DNA of 64,000 nt from Intrasporangium calvum DSM 43043 (GCF_000184685.1 NC_014830.1:3658001-3722000), one strand, 5' to 3'. Shown: positions 7,578-16,298, counted from the first letter of the stretch. Program-made: numbers and translations. Notes: generated from the letters alone by a model not told the origin.

Positions 7578-9020
7578 TCAGGCGACGGTGACGTGGGCGA
7601 GCAGGAAGCCGACGGCCTGCGTGGCGGACCAGCCGGCCGGATGAGCGTCGAGCAGGCGGCGGGCGCCGTCGAGGTCCTGGCCGAGGGTGACGGCAGGCAG
7701 CTCGTCGTAGCCGTCGCGGCGGTGCTGCCCCATCCCGACGTCGGCCATGAGGGCGTTGCAGAGGCACTTGCGACCGAGCGTCCCCTCGAGCGAGCCGCCC
7801 TTCTTGACGTAGGCGTCCACCGGTTCTGCGGCGCAGCGGTAGCCCACCGAGCCGTCGACGCGCTCGAACGGCTCACGCAGGTAGGACAGGTCGCAGAGAC
7901 GGGGCCGGGCGGCGTACTCGTCGGCCTCGGAGAGGGTGCCCGCCAGGCTGGCCACCTTGAACGGGAAGCCGGTCGGCGACGCGGCGGGGTCGTTGCGGAC
8001 GACGAGCGTGCCGTCGGCGAGCCCGTCGAGGAGCTGGCGCCGGATGTCGGCCGTGATCCCGGACTCGTCGCAGAGCGCGAAGATCGTGCCGACCTGGACC
8101 CCCGCGGCACCCGCCTCGAGTGCCTCGGCGACGCGCTCGGGAGTCCCGTAGGCGCCGGCGAGCCAGAAGGGCAGGCCGAGCTTGGCCATCGCCTTGAGGT
8201 CGGCGAGGTCGCGGTCGCTGTAGATCGGCTGCCCGTCGTCGTCGAGGGTCAGCTTGCCGCGCGGTGGGGCGCTGTGGCCGCCGGCCACCGGTCCCTCGAC
8301 GACGAAGCCGTCGGGCCGGATCGACTCGTCGCGATGGAGGTAGCCCGCGAGGCTGTGCAGGGAGATGATCGCGAGGAACTTCGGGCGGGTGAGTGCCGGG
8401 AGGCGCGCGCCGAGCACCTCGACGGGGTCGATGGTGCTCGTGTGGGTGCGCGTCGAGTCCTGGACGTCGATCGTCAGCGTGCCGGGGCGGCCCGCGGCGA
8501 GATCGGTGAGCAGCTGCGGGATCTCCCGCGGGATCCCGGCGCCCATGAGGACGTAGTCGACGCCGCCGACGATGGCCCCGAGGGCCGCCGACGGAGTGGC
8601 CATCTGGACCTTCTCGAGGAAGTTGATGCCGACGAGGCCGTCGTGGCCCTCCTTGGCGAGCCACACGTGGGCGAAGTTGCCGAGGACGGACATCTCCACG
8701 GCGCCCCGGCTGGGGTTGATCGTGAGCGTCGGGTTGGGCCGGTAGGGCGTGCCCTCGGCCCGGCCGCCCTCGACGAAGTAGCGGTCGAGCGCGCGCTGGA
8801 CCATCTCCTGGTCGGGGAAGGCGGCGAGCGCCCGGCGCAGGTGGCCACCCGCGTCACCGTCCTGCAGGCCGCGGGCCAGGACCGCGTCGAGCGCGGTGCC
8901 CGAGACGACACCGAGCTGGCCCTGCTGGGAGACCGCGCGCGCCAGCGGCCAGGCCGAGACGTTGACCCCCATCCCGCCCTGGATGACGACAGGAACGCGC
9001 TGCGTTCGGTGCTCGCCCAT
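7578..9020 (-). CDS. Nitronate monooxygenase-family flavoprotein
   Basis: A 480-residue FMN-dependent TIM-barrel protein of the nitronate monooxygenase (2-nitropropane dioxygenase) family. Visible are the N-terminal VVIQGGMGVNVSAWPLARAVS, the FMN phosphate-binding segments VEGPVAGGHSAPP (with the GGH motif) and FWLAGAYGTPERVAEALEAGAAGVQVGTIFALCDES. It is longer than the usual 320-360 residues, with an extended C-terminal part containing a Cys-rich GRKCLCNALMADVG segment. ATG 9020 is preceded by GGAGG eight bases upstream. The promoter carries a perfect palindrome (9042-9061). Family is firm; whether the physiological substrate is a nitronate is unknown. Confidence 0.8.
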   Translation of the reverse strand: MGEHRTQRVPVVIQGGMGVNVSAWPLARAVSQQGQLGVVSGTALDAVLARGLQDGDAGGHLRRALAAFPDQEMVQRALDRYFVEGGRAEGTPYRPNPTLTINPSRGAVEMSVLGNFAHVWLAKEGHDGLVGINFLEKVQMATPSAALGAIVGGVDYVLMGAGIPREIPQLLTDLAAGRPGTLTIDVQDSTRTHTSTIDPVEVLGARLPALTRPKFLAIISLHSLAGYLHRDESIRPDGFVVEGPVAGGHSAPPRGKLTLDDDGQPIYSDRDLADLKAMAKLGLPFWLAGAYGTPERVAEALEAGAAGVQVGTIFALCDESGITADIRRQLLDGLADGTLVVRNDPAASPTGFPFKVASLAGTLSEADEYAARPRLCDLSYLREPFERVDGSVGYRCAAEPVDAYVKKGGSLEGTLGRKCLCNALMADVGMGQHRRDGYDELPAVTLGQDLDGARRLLDAHPAGWSATQAVGFLLAHVTVA

Positions 9021-9041
9021 GAACAAAACCTCCGCGACCGT

Positions 9042-9061
9042 AACCTACGCTCCCGTAGGTT
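9042..9061. promoter_or_regulatory. Perfect palindrome, candidate TetR-type operator
   Basis: AACCTACG and CGTAGGTT separated by CTCC. It lies 22 bases upstream of the nitronate monooxygenase start, where a repressor would block initiation. The spaced CTACG/CGTAG form is common for TetR-family operators of lipid-metabolism genes in actinobacteria. The cognate regulator is not known; the TetR at 10444 is the nearest candidate. Confidence 0.55.
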
Positions 9062-9288
9062 GCTTGGGACAACGGTACGCCCTTGGGAGGGCCTTCCTGA
9101 CCAGAGAGGGCCCCGGAAGGGGGTCCGTCTCGGATGGCAAACGGCTTCGGGGGTTGAGCGGATTGGGAGAAACCGGCGCGCCGTGCCGGTGGTGGTCGCC
9201 CCGGTGAACGGGGTGTTCCCGATCTGACCGCAGGCCGTGCTGACCCCTAGGTTGGGCACTGGCAACCACCCCCGGACCGGAGGAACCC

Positions 9289-10254
9289 ATGAGCGAGACC
9301 CCACGTCGGCGCACCACCAAGCTCGGCATCGTCGGTGCCGGCGCCGTCGGAGCGACCCTCGCGTATGCCGCCCTGATGCGCGGCGCGGCGCAGACCGTCG
9401 CCCTCTACGACATCGATGCGGCGAAGGTGACGGCCGAGGCGCTCGACCTGGCCCACGGCATCCAGTTCATGCCGATGGCGCGCGTCGTCGGGTCGGACGA
9501 CGTGGACGTGCTCGCCGACTGCGACGTCATCGCCTTCACCGCCGGCGCCAAGCAGAAGCCCGGCCAGACCCGGCTGGACCTCGCGGGCACGACGATCACG
9601 CTCGTCCAGAAGCTGATGCCCGAGCTGGTCCGCGTGGCGCCGCACGCCGTGCACCTGCTCGTGACCAACCCGGTCGACGTGGTCACCTACGCGGCCCTGC
9701 GGACGTCCGGGCTGCCACGCGAGCGAGTCTTCGGCTCGGGCACGGTCCTCGACTCGTCCCGGCTGCGGTTCCTGCTCGCCGAGCACACGGGGGTGGCCGT
9801 GCAGAACATCCACGCCTACATCGCGGGCGAGCACGGCGACTCGGAGCTGCCTCTGTGGAGCTCGGCGTCGATCGCCTCGGTGCCGCTGCTCGAGTGGACG
9901 GGGCTCGAGGGGCGCGGGCCGCTCAGCGCGGAGGACCGGGAGCGGATCGCCCGGGACGTCGTCGAGTCGGCCTACCAGATCATCGCGGGCAAGGGTGCGA
10001 CGAACTACGCGATCGGCCTCGCGGCGTCGCGGATCATCGAGGCCGTCGTCAATGACGAGCGGCGGATCCTGCCCGTGTCGTCGCTCCTCGAGGACTACCA
10101 CGGGATCAGCGACGTGTGCCTGTCGGTCCCGACGCTGGTGCACGCGGCGGGTGCGGGTGAGACGGTCGCCGTTCCGCTGACCGACCTGGAGCTCGCGGGC
10201 CTGCGCCGCTCGGCCGAGGCGGTCCGTGCGACGGCCCGGCAGTTCGGTCTCTGA
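9289..10254 (+). CDS. ldh: L-lactate dehydrogenase
   Basis: A 321-residue NAD-dependent L-lactate dehydrogenase interconverting pyruvate and lactate in the cytoplasm. The Rossmann motif GAGAVG is at residues 16-21. The mobile loop reads AGAKQKPGQTR, with Gln at the position that separates lactate (Gln) from malate (Arg) dehydrogenases. GTVLDSSRLR carries the substrate-binding Arg, and the catalytic His is in GEHGDSE near residue 183. ATG is preceded by GGAGG at a five-base spacing. It stands alone, divergent from the nitronate monooxygenase across 268 bases. A single degenerate repeat arm follows its stop. Confidence 0.9.
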   Translation: MSETPRRRTTKLGIVGAGAVGATLAYAALMRGAAQTVALYDIDAAKVTAEALDLAHGIQFMPMARVVGSDDVDVLADCDVIAFTAGAKQKPGQTRLDLAGTTITLVQKLMPELVRVAPHAVHLLVTNPVDVVTYAALRTSGLPRERVFGSGTVLDSSRLRFLLAEHTGVAVQNIHAYIAGEHGDSELPLWSSASIASVPLLEWTGLEGRGPLSAEDRERIARDVVESAYQIIAGKGATNYAIGLAASRIIEAVVNDERRILPVSSLLEDYHGISDVCLSVPTLVHAAGAGETVAVPLTDLELAGLRRSAEAVRATARQFGL

Positions 10255-10270
10255 CCCCCGCCCTTCTGGC

Positions 10271-10295
10271 CGGATGCCGCTGAGCTCGCTCCCGG
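10271..10295 (+). repeat. CGTATGCCGCT repeat, one mismatch, after ldh
   Basis: CGGATGCCGCT followed by GAGCTCGCTCCCG, 17 bases after the ldh stop codon. The extension matches the long consensus although the core has one change. Confidence 0.7.
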
Positions 10296-10443
10296 CGCAA
10301 CCTCCCCGCCGCGCCTCCCGGACCGTCAGCGGCGCCACTCGGACGGGAGGGCCCCTATCGGTGGTTCGCTGTGCGGCCTACTCTGCCGAACTCGCTGTGG
10401 GCGCGCTCCACCCTTTGCGCGCGGGGGCGGCCATGATGGGAGG

Positions 10444-11127
10444 GTGAGCGCCGCGCGCCAGACCTATCACCACGGTGACCTGCGCCGCGCCCTGCTCGAG
10501 GAGGGGCTGGAGCTGGCGCGGGAGGGCGGGCCGGACGCCGTGGTCCTCCGGGAGGCGACTCGGAGGGCCGGGGTGTCCGCGAACGCCGCCTACCGTCACT
10601 TCGCCGACCGCGATGCGCTGCTGGCCGATGTCGTCTCGCGGGCCCAGGCCGAGGCCGCCGACGTCATCGCCCGGGCGATCGCCGAGGTCGATGAGTTCGC
10701 CGAGGTCGACCGGTTCGGGGAAGGCGGGGCCGGCGACCCCGCGTCGCGGGCCCGGGCCAGGTTCCGGGCCGTGGGCGTCGGGTACCTCCGCTTCGCCCTG
10801 ACCGAGCCGGGCCTGTTCCGCACCGCCTTCGCCGTGCCGACGGACCTCAGCCGGTCCGCGTCGCCCGATGCGGCCGGTGCGGGCGGGCGCACCCCGTTCC
10901 AGCTGCTGTCGGACCAGCTCGACGAGATGCTCGTGACTGGCGTGCTCCCCGCTGCGGAGCGGCCGGGGGCGGAGCTGCTCGCCTGGTCGGCCGTCCACGG
11001 GCTCGCGATGCTGGCCCTCGAGGGCCCCCTCCGGGACCTACCGCGCACCGCCATCGATGCCCTGACCCCACGTCTCGTCCGAATGGTCGACCTCGGCCTC
11101 GGAGTGGTCCGGCCCCCGTCCGGCTGA
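10444..11127 (+). CDS. TetR/AcrR family transcriptional regulator
   Basis: A 227-residue TetR-type repressor. The helix-turn-helix is visible in LREATRRAGVSANAAYRHFADRDALLADV (residues 36-64), preceded by YHHGDLRRALLEEGLEL, a common start for this subgroup. The C-terminal ligand domain is unassigned. GTG start at 10444. It is followed after 31 bases by a thioesterase gene in the same direction, so it may control that gene and itself; fatty acyl-CoA would be a plausible ligand, an inference from neighbours only. Confidence 0.8.
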   Translation: MSAARQTYHHGDLRRALLEEGLELAREGGPDAVVLREATRRAGVSANAAYRHFADRDALLADVVSRAQAEAADVIARAIAEVDEFAEVDRFGEGGAGDPASRARARFRAVGVGYLRFALTEPGLFRTAFAVPTDLSRSASPDAAGAGGRTPFQLLSDQLDEMLVTGVLPAAERPGAELLAWSAVHGLAMLALEGPLRDLPRTAIDALTPRLVRMVDLGLGVVRPPSG

Positions 11128-11158
11128 TGCCTCGACCGGCCAGCCGTAGGGTGGCGGC

Positions 11159-11995
11159 GTGAGCACGCAGGACTCCCTCGACCCCTCGTCCGACTCGGCC
11201 TTCTCGCTGCGGTCCGACGTCCCGGCCTTCTACCGACGCCTCGACCAGGACCTCTTCGCGCCGACGATCCACGTCCAGGGCGCCTGGCGCGACGACGAGC
11301 AGCACATGGCGCCCGTCGGCGGCCTGCTCATCCACGCGATCGACCGGCACGAGCCTCGCGACGGCATGCAGCTCGCCCGCGTCAGCTTCGACATCCTCGG
11401 GATGATCCCGGCACGACCGAGCCGGGTCGCGGTCCGCACCACCCGCCCCGGCCGGAGCATCGAGCTCGTCGAGGCCGTCCTGTCCGTGGACGGTCGGGAC
11501 GTCGTCCGCGCGCACGCCTGGCGCCTGGCCGCCCACGACTCCTCTCCGGTTGCCGGTGTCGAGTTCGAGCCGATGCCCGGTCCGGATGACTTCCCCGAGT
11601 GGGACGGCACCGACCTCTGGCCGGGCGGCTACATCCGCGGGGTCGAGTTCCGCGCCGATCCGGCCCGCCGCCCGGGACGGACCCGGACGTGGATCCGCAC
11701 GTCGCACGCCCTCGTGGACGCCGAGACGTGCTCGCCGACCGCTGACCTGATCCGCCTCGTCGACACGGCCAACGGCATTGCGGTGCGCGTCTCGCCGCAG
11801 GAGTGGATGTTCCCCAACGTCGACCTGACCATCCACCTCTTCCGCGAGCCCGTGCGCGGGTGGGTCGGTTTCGACACCACGGTGACGATGGGGACGACGG
11901 GGATGGGCCTGACCTCGACGACGCTCCACGACGAGCTCGGGCCGGTGGGACGCGCTGAGCAGATCCTCACCGTCCGCCCGATGACGCAGCCCTGA
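11159..11995 (+). CDS. Thioesterase family protein (double hotdog, TesB-like)
   Basis: A 278-residue protein with the layout of TesB-like acyl-CoA thioesterases that contain two hotdog domains. The first domain includes HVQGAWRDDEQHMAPVGGLLIHAIDRHEP and RVSFDILGMIPARPSRVAVRTTRPGRSIELVEAVLSVDGRDVVRAHAWRLA condensed here to its typical spacing; the second holds WIRTSHALVDAE and ending segments MFPNVDLTIHLFREPVRGWVGFD and GMGLTSTTLHDE. GTG start. Likely co-transcribed with the TetR gene upstream. Acyl-chain specificity is unknown. Confidence 0.7.
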   Translation: MSTQDSLDPSSDSAFSLRSDVPAFYRRLDQDLFAPTIHVQGAWRDDEQHMAPVGGLLIHAIDRHEPRDGMQLARVSFDILGMIPARPSRVAVRTTRPGRSIELVEAVLSVDGRDVVRAHAWRLAAHDSSPVAGVEFEPMPGPDDFPEWDGTDLWPGGYIRGVEFRADPARRPGRTRTWIRTSHALVDAETCSPTADLIRLVDTANGIAVRVSPQEWMFPNVDLTIHLFREPVRGWVGFDTTVTMGTTGMGLTSTTLHDELGPVGRAEQILTVRPMTQP

Positions 11996-12019
11996 CCCAG
12001 CCACGCCCTGAGGGACCCG

Positions 12020-12051
12020 GCCGTATGCCGCTGAGCTGAGCGGCATACGGC
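12020..12051. terminator. Perfect inverted pair of the CGTATGCCGCT repeat
   Basis: GCCGTATGCCGCT (12020-12032) and AGCGGCATACGGC (12039-12051) form a perfect 13-bp stem with a 6-base loop, midway between the convergent thioesterase and lipoprotein genes. This is the cleanest paired copy in the window. No T-run follows. Confidence 0.8.
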
Positions 12052-12090
12052 TCTCTCGTCAGGGGGGTGGCCGGCCGCGTCAGGCGGAGA

Positions 12091-12621
12091 TCACTGGGGG
12101 ACGGGGACGTTCGCGTTGAGCTCGATCGCCGCCGAGCACTCGCTCTCGAGGTCGAGCGTCTGGCCGGACGTGCTGGCCCGGTAGTCGACGGCGGCGCCGT
12201 CCGCCCGCTGTCCCGAGACGGTGAACTCGCCCTCACCGGACTCGGGGGTGAACTGGCCGGAGATGGTGAAGCCGTGCCCCTCGAGGTGCTCTCTCATCCC
12301 CGCGACCGCAGCCTTCGCGTCCTCGACCGGCTTGCCGAGGAGCAGCAGCTGGAGGGTGTGCTTGCCGGGCAGCCCGGTGCAGACCTGGCCACGGAGCCCG
12401 CCGATGGCGCCCGTCGACCAGGGGCGGCTGTCCTCGAAGGTCCAGCCGTCGGTGGCCGTCGCGGCAACGACCGCCTCGGCGAGCGGCACGAAGTCGGTCG
12501 CCACCTGCTCCGGTGACCGGTTCTGAACCGCCCCCGCGTCACCGGCCGAGCAGCCGGTCAGCCCGAGGAGCACGAGGGCCAGACTCGCGCGAGCGGCCCC
12601 CCTGGTCATGCGGCCGCCCAT
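12091..12621 (-). CDS. Putative lipoprotein
   Basis: A 176-residue secreted lipoprotein of unknown function. The signal peptide runs through ASLALVLLGLTGC, with the lipobox LTGC near residue 23, so it should be anchored to the outer face of the membrane. The mature part contains one further Cys pair (near VCTGLPGK and ESECSAA) and a central GMREHLEGHGFTISGQFTP segment; I do not recognise a named domain. ATG 12621 is favoured by GAGGA upstream; ATG 12609 is an alternative. It is convergent with the thioesterase gene and downstream of OsmC. Confidence 0.7.
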   Translation of the reverse strand: MGGRMTRGAARASLALVLLGLTGCSAGDAGAVQNRSPEQVATDFVPLAEAVVAATATDGWTFEDSRPWSTGAIGGLRGQVCTGLPGKHTLQLLLLGKPVEDAKAAVAGMREHLEGHGFTISGQFTPESGEGEFTVSGQRADGAAVDYRASTSGQTLDLESECSAAIELNANVPVPQ

Positions 12622-12769
12622 CAATTGTCCTCACGTCGAAGCCGATTCGTTCAGCGCCCGCCCGGACGCCTCGTGGAGCCTAGCGTGGGTGTCCAGCTGG
12701 TGAGACATCGAGATGGGCTCGGGCGGCACGACGTGGCGATGATCACGGAGGAAGCGCGCCGTGGGGTGG

Positions 12770-13189
12770 TCACTCGAGCCGTGAGGTGACCTCGGCGCCG
12801 AGCATGATGGTGCGGCTGACGGTGCAGAACTCCTCGTGCGAGCGGCGCACCAGGCTCGGCAGGATCGTGCGCGCCGCCTCGCCGCCCTCGTCGTCCGGGA
12901 ACCGGACCCGGAACGTCACCTCGATGTCCTTGAGGTGGTTGCCGTGCTCGTCCTTGACCTTGTCGGCCGTGACCTCGATCTCGAAGCTCTCCGGCTCGGC
13001 GCGCCGACTCGTCACCGTGTCGACGTCGACCGCGGTGCACCCGGCGATCCCGGCGAGGAGCAGCTCGACGGGGGACAGCTCGTCCGTCCCGGAGCTCGTG
13101 GTGACGGAGCCGCCACGGTCGTTGCGCACCGTGTAGCGGCCCATGGAGTCCCGCGTGAGCGTCACGCGGCGCTGGTCCTGGTCGGTCAT
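12770..13189 (-). CDS. OsmC family peroxidase-like protein
   Basis: A 139-residue OsmC/YhfA-type protein. OsmC proteins reduce organic hydroperoxides with two conserved cysteines; both appear here, in LLAGIAGCTAVDVDT and SHEEFCTVSRTI. The family's E residue in the ELSPVELLLA segment is also present. The protein is slightly short but complete. A 10-bp tandem repeat array lies immediately upstream of its start. Hydroperoxide specificity is inferred from family only. Confidence 0.8.
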   Translation of the reverse strand: MTDQDQRRVTLTRDSMGRYTVRNDRGGSVTTSSGTDELSPVELLLAGIAGCTAVDVDTVTSRRAEPESFEIEVTADKVKDEHGNHLKDIEVTFRVRFPDDEGGEAARTILPSLVRRSHEEFCTVSRTIMLGAEVTSRLE

Positions 13190-13210
13190 GGGTTCAGCCT
13201 CTCAGATCGG

Positions 13211-13267
13211 TGGCGGGTAGGTGCGGGTAGGTGCGGGTAGGTGCGGGTAGGTGCGGGTCAGTGCGGG
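13211..13267. repeat. Tandem repeat, unit GTGCGGGTAG, about six copies
   Basis: Successive 10-base units ending in TAG fill 13211-13260 with a last partial unit. It sits between the LLM oxidoreductase stop (13269) and the OsmC start (13189), in the region that should hold the OsmC promoter. The 10-bp period is close to one helical turn. Confidence 0.85.
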
Positions 13268-13268
13268 G

Positions 13269-14282
13269 TCACTGCCAGGCGTCGGCGAGCAGCTCGAGGG
13301 AGCGCTTCCGGGCCTCGGGGTCGAACGCGCCGCACGTGACGATGACCTCGTCGACGCCGGTCGCGCGGGTGAAGTCCGCCAGCTGCCCACGCACGTCGGC
13401 AGGGGTGCCGACGAAGGACACCCGTGTCATCTCCGCCACGGCGGACCGCTCTGCGGGCGACCAGGAGGCGAGCAGCTGCACCGGCGACGACCCGGCCGGG
13501 GGCCGCAGCCCGCTGCGCTGGTTCGTGACGATGCCCCGGAACCGTTCGAGGACGGAGGTGAAGAGGCGCTCGGCCTCGGCCTGCGTGTCGGCGACCATGA
13601 CGTTGGCGCCGGCCATGGTCCGCGGCGCATCGAGGCCACCGGGCAGCGGGGAGGCCTGGAAGCCGCGCCGGTAGACGTCGAGGGCGCTCATCAGGGCCGC
13701 CGGCGCAAAGTGCGACGCGAACGAGTAGGGCAGCCCGAGGGCCGCGGCGACCTGCGCGCCCCCGTGGCTCGAGCCGAGGATCCAGAGCGGCACGTGGGTG
13801 CCCTCGCCGGGGATCGCCCGGACCGAGGCCCCCGGCTCGGGGTCGCCGAGGTAGCCCTGGACCTCCTCGACCTCCGCGGCGAAGTTCATCGCGGCCACCT
13901 CGTTGCGCCGCAGGGCCCGCGCCGTGGCCGGGTCGGTCCCCGGTGCCCGCCCCAGACCCAGGTCGATCCGGCCCGGGTACATCGTGGCGAGGGTGCCGAA
14001 CTGCTCGGCGACGACGTAGGGGGCGTGGTTGGGCAGCATGATGCCGCCCGCGCCCACTCGGATCGTCGAGGTGTGGGCCGCCACGTGCCCGATGAGGACC
14101 GCGGTGGACGAGGACGCGACGCCCCGGAAGTTGTGGTGCTCGGCCATCCAGTACCGGCCGTAGCCCCACCGCTCCGCGTGTCGGGCGAGGTCGACCGTCT
14201 GGGCGATGGCCTCCGCGGCCGACCCGCCTTCCGCGATCGGGACGAGGTCGAGGACGTTGAGCTGGGCGCGCGGACTGGTCAC
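13269..14282 (-). CDS. LLM-class flavin-dependent oxidoreductase
   Basis: A 337-residue luciferase-like TIM-barrel protein of the single-chain YvbT/YhbW-like group. Visible signatures are [49 protein letters not shown] (condensed in the usual order), [23 protein letters not shown] and [27 protein letters not shown]. It probably uses reduced flavin supplied by a reductase; substrate unknown. GTG start at 14282. It is the last gene before the OsmC and lipoprotein genes on the same strand, separated from OsmC by a tandem repeat. Confidence 0.8.
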   Translation of the reverse strand: MTSPRAQLNVLDLVPIAEGGSAAEAIAQTVDLARHAERWGYGRYWMAEHHNFRGVASSSTAVLIGHVAAHTSTIRVGAGGIMLPNHAPYVVAEQFGTLATMYPGRIDLGLGRAPGTDPATARALRRNEVAAMNFAAEVEEVQGYLGDPEPGASVRAIPGEGTHVPLWILGSSHGGAQVAAALGLPYSFASHFAPAALMSALDVYRRGFQASPLPGGLDAPRTMAGANVMVADTQAEAERLFTSVLERFRGIVTNQRSGLRPPAGSSPVQLLASWSPAERSAVAEMTRVSFVGTPADVRGQLADFTRATGVDEVIVTCGAFDPEARKRSLELLADAWQ

Positions 14283-14340
14283 GGTGGTGCCAACCTCGCG
14301 CGGGGGTCGGTTTCTTCCACGACTGCCGCGCGCTGAGACG

Positions 14341-14762
14341 TCACGGCAGCTTCAGGTCGGCCACCTGGTCCTCGTAGTCGGGGCACAGCGACTCGACCGC
14401 GGCGGCCAGCAGCTGCTTGGTCCGCAGCTGGTCCCCCTCGTTGCCGAGCGGACGGCCGGCTGCGTCGACGGCGATCTCGCGCAGCGTCGCGCCGTTCTGC
14501 AGCGCCGGCACGCCGTCGTCGCCGTCTCGATGTCGTCGGCGACGGTCGTGCCGGTGACGAGGGCGCCGCGCTCCCGCGCGAGGAGCACGAACCGGGCCTC
14601 CTCGCCACTGATCGTCGGGCGGGCCGCTGCGACGTCCGGCGGTAGGTCGGTCAGGCCCGGCATCTCCTCGGTGCAGCCGGCGAGGCTGAGCGCACCGAGG
14701 GCAAGGCCCACGGCCATCGCAGCAGCGCGGGCCCGCCCCCGCAGGCGCGATTCTTGAGTCAT
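14341..14762 (-). pseudogene. DUF732-like lipoprotein interrupted by a frameshift
   Basis: The N-terminal part starts at ATG 14762 (GGAG at six-base spacing) and carries a lipoprotein signal peptide with lipobox SLAGC, then reads to VADDIETAT. There the coherent frame changes: continuation DDGVPALQNGATLREIAVD through [21 protein letters not shown] lies in another frame, ending at 14341. The two halves together look like a small DUF732-type lipoprotein (G-x-C/L-x-x-L-x-x-G then A-x-x-x-CP). The change lies near 14505-14535 in a GAC/GCG-rich run prone to slippage. It may be a real inactivation or a one-base sequence error. Confidence 0.65.
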
Positions 14763-14833
14763 CTGCCTCTCCATCACTGGGCTGAACGGGTGTCTGCAGC
14801 CGATCATCCCCGACGGCGCGACGCCGCACCTGA

Positions 14834-14909
14834 CCGCAACACACCCGCTTATCGCCTGGAGCCCCCGGCTGCGGCAGGGCTGTGCGCGCGGTGAGCGGGT
14901 GTGTTGCGG
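14834..14909. repeat. Inverted repeat, CCGCAACACACCCGC family
   Basis: Left arm CCGCAACACACCCGCTTA (14834-14851) and right arm GAGCGGGTGTGTTGCGG ending at 14909, with a GC-rich centre that can also partly pair. Same arm sequence as 616-691. It lies between the AlaA-like gene's stop and the frameshifted lipoprotein's start. Confidence 0.8.
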
Positions 14910-14960
14910 GTCGGGGAGCTCGCCCCGCGCCTGACCCGGCGGGACCCGGGAAGCCGGCCC

Positions 14961-14971
14961 AGCGGCATACG
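14961..14971 (-). repeat. CGTATGCCGCT repeat just after the AlaA-like gene
   Basis: Exact core 3 bases beyond the stop codon of the aminotransferase at 14974, with extension GGGCCGGCTTCCC. Confidence 0.85.
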
Positions 14972-14973
14972 GC

Positions 14974-16188
14974 CTACTGGCTGTAGGTCGACAGGAAGCG
15001 CTCGATCCGCTCCATCGCGTCCTCCAGCTCCTCCACCCGCGGCAGGAAGACGAGCCGGAAGTGGTCGTGCGAGGGCCAGTTGAACCCGGTCCCGTGGACG
15101 ACGAGGAGCTTCTCCTCGCTGAGCAGGTCGAAGGCGAACCGCTCGTCGTCCCGGATCTGGTGGACCTTGGGGTCGAGGCGCGGGAAGAGGTAGAGCGCAC
15201 CCTCCGGCTTGGTGCACGAGACCCCCGGGATCTGGTTGAGCATCTCCCAGGCCCGGTCGCGCTGCTCGAGGAGTCGACCGCCCGGCAGGATCAGCTCGGT
15301 GATCGACTGGTAGCCGCCCAGGGCGACCTGGATGGCGTGCTGGGCCGGCACGTTGGCGCACAGACGCATGTTCGCGAGGACCTCGAGGCCCTCGATGTAG
15401 CTGCGGGCGTGCTCCTTCGGGCCGGTGAGGGCCAGCCACCCGGAACGGAACCCGGCCACGCGGTACGCCTTGGAGAGGCCGTTGAAGGTGAGGCAGAACA
15501 GGTCCGGGGCGAGGGCGGCGATCGACGTGTGCTTCGCGTCGTCGTAGAGGATCTTGTCGTAGATCTCGTCGGCCATGATGATCAGCTGGTGCCGGCGGGC
15601 CAGCTCGGCGATGCCCTCGAGGACGTCGACCGGGTAGACGGCGCCCGTGGGGTTGTTCGGGTTGATGACGACGATCGCCTTGGTCCGGTCGGTGATCTTG
15701 CTCGCGATGTCGTCGAGGTCGGGCGCCCAGCCCGCCTGCTCGTCGCAGAGGTAGTGCACCGGGGTCCCGCCGGCCAGGGACGCGGCGGCCGTCCACAGCG
15801 GGTAGTCCGGCGCCGGGATGAGGACCTCGTCGCCGTTGTTGAGCAGGCCCTGCATCGCCATGACGATGAGCTCGCTGACGCCGTTTCCCAGGTAGATGTC
15901 CTCGATGTCGAGACGGGGGAAGTCGCGGACCTCGTAGTGCTGCTTGATGGCGCGTCGCGCGCTGACGATGCCCTTGCTGTCGCTGTAACCCTGTGCGGTC
16001 GGCAGCGCGCGGATCACGTCGACGAGGATGTCGTCCGGCGCCTCGAAGCCGAACGGCGCCGGGTTGCCGATGTTGAGCTTGAGGATCCGGTGCCCCTCGT
16101 CCTCGAGCCGTTTGGCCTCGGCGAGCACCGGTCCGCGGATCTCGTAGCAGACGGACGCGAGCTTCTTGGACTGGGAGACGAGGCGCAT
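14974..16188 (-). CDS. alaA: AlaA-like PLP-dependent aminotransferase
   Basis: A 404-residue class I/II aminotransferase closely resembling AlaA, which makes alanine from pyruvate and glutamate. Features in order: LNIGNPAPFGFEAPDDI, LGNGVSELIVMAMQGLLNNGDEVLIPAPDYPLW, the PLP-pyridine contact NPNNPTGAVYP with DEIYDKILYD, the PLP lysine in FNGLSKAYRVAGFRSGW near residue 247, and the carboxylate-binding Arg in FRLVFLPR. Length and motifs fit the family exactly. ATG 16188. An upstream copy of the genomic repeat at 16272 separates it from the MptB gene. The alanine role is inferred from similarity. Confidence 0.8.
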   Translation of the reverse strand: MRLVSQSKKLASVCYEIRGPVLAEAKRLEDEGHRILKLNIGNPAPFGFEAPDDILVDVIRALPTAQGYSDSKGIVSARRAIKQHYEVRDFPRLDIEDIYLGNGVSELIVMAMQGLLNNGDEVLIPAPDYPLWTAAASLAGGTPVHYLCDEQAGWAPDLDDIASKITDRTKAIVVINPNNPTGAVYPVDVLEGIAELARRHQLIIMADEIYDKILYDDAKHTSIAALAPDLFCLTFNGLSKAYRVAGFRSGWLALTGPKEHARSYIEGLEVLANMRLCANVPAQHAIQVALGGYQSITELILPGGRLLEQRDRAWEMLNQIPGVSCTKPEGALYLFPRLDPKVHQIRDDERFAFDLLSEEKLLVVHGTGFNWPSHDHFRLVFLPRVEELEDAMERIERFLSTYSQ

Positions 16189-16271
16189 GCGCTACAGGGT
16201 GTCAGGTGGGGCTGGGAGGGTCCTCGTGATTCTCGTCATGTGGCCCTCCGTCGTGGCCGGGACGAGCTGGG

Positions 16272-16282
16272 CGTATGCCGCT
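16272..16282 (+). repeat. CGTATGCCGCT repeat between MptB and AlaA genes
   Basis: Exact core with extension GGGCTCGCCGGG, 17 bases beyond the MptB stop codon (on the opposite strand to that gene). Confidence 0.8.
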
Positions 16283-16298
16283 GGGCTCGCCGGGTGCC

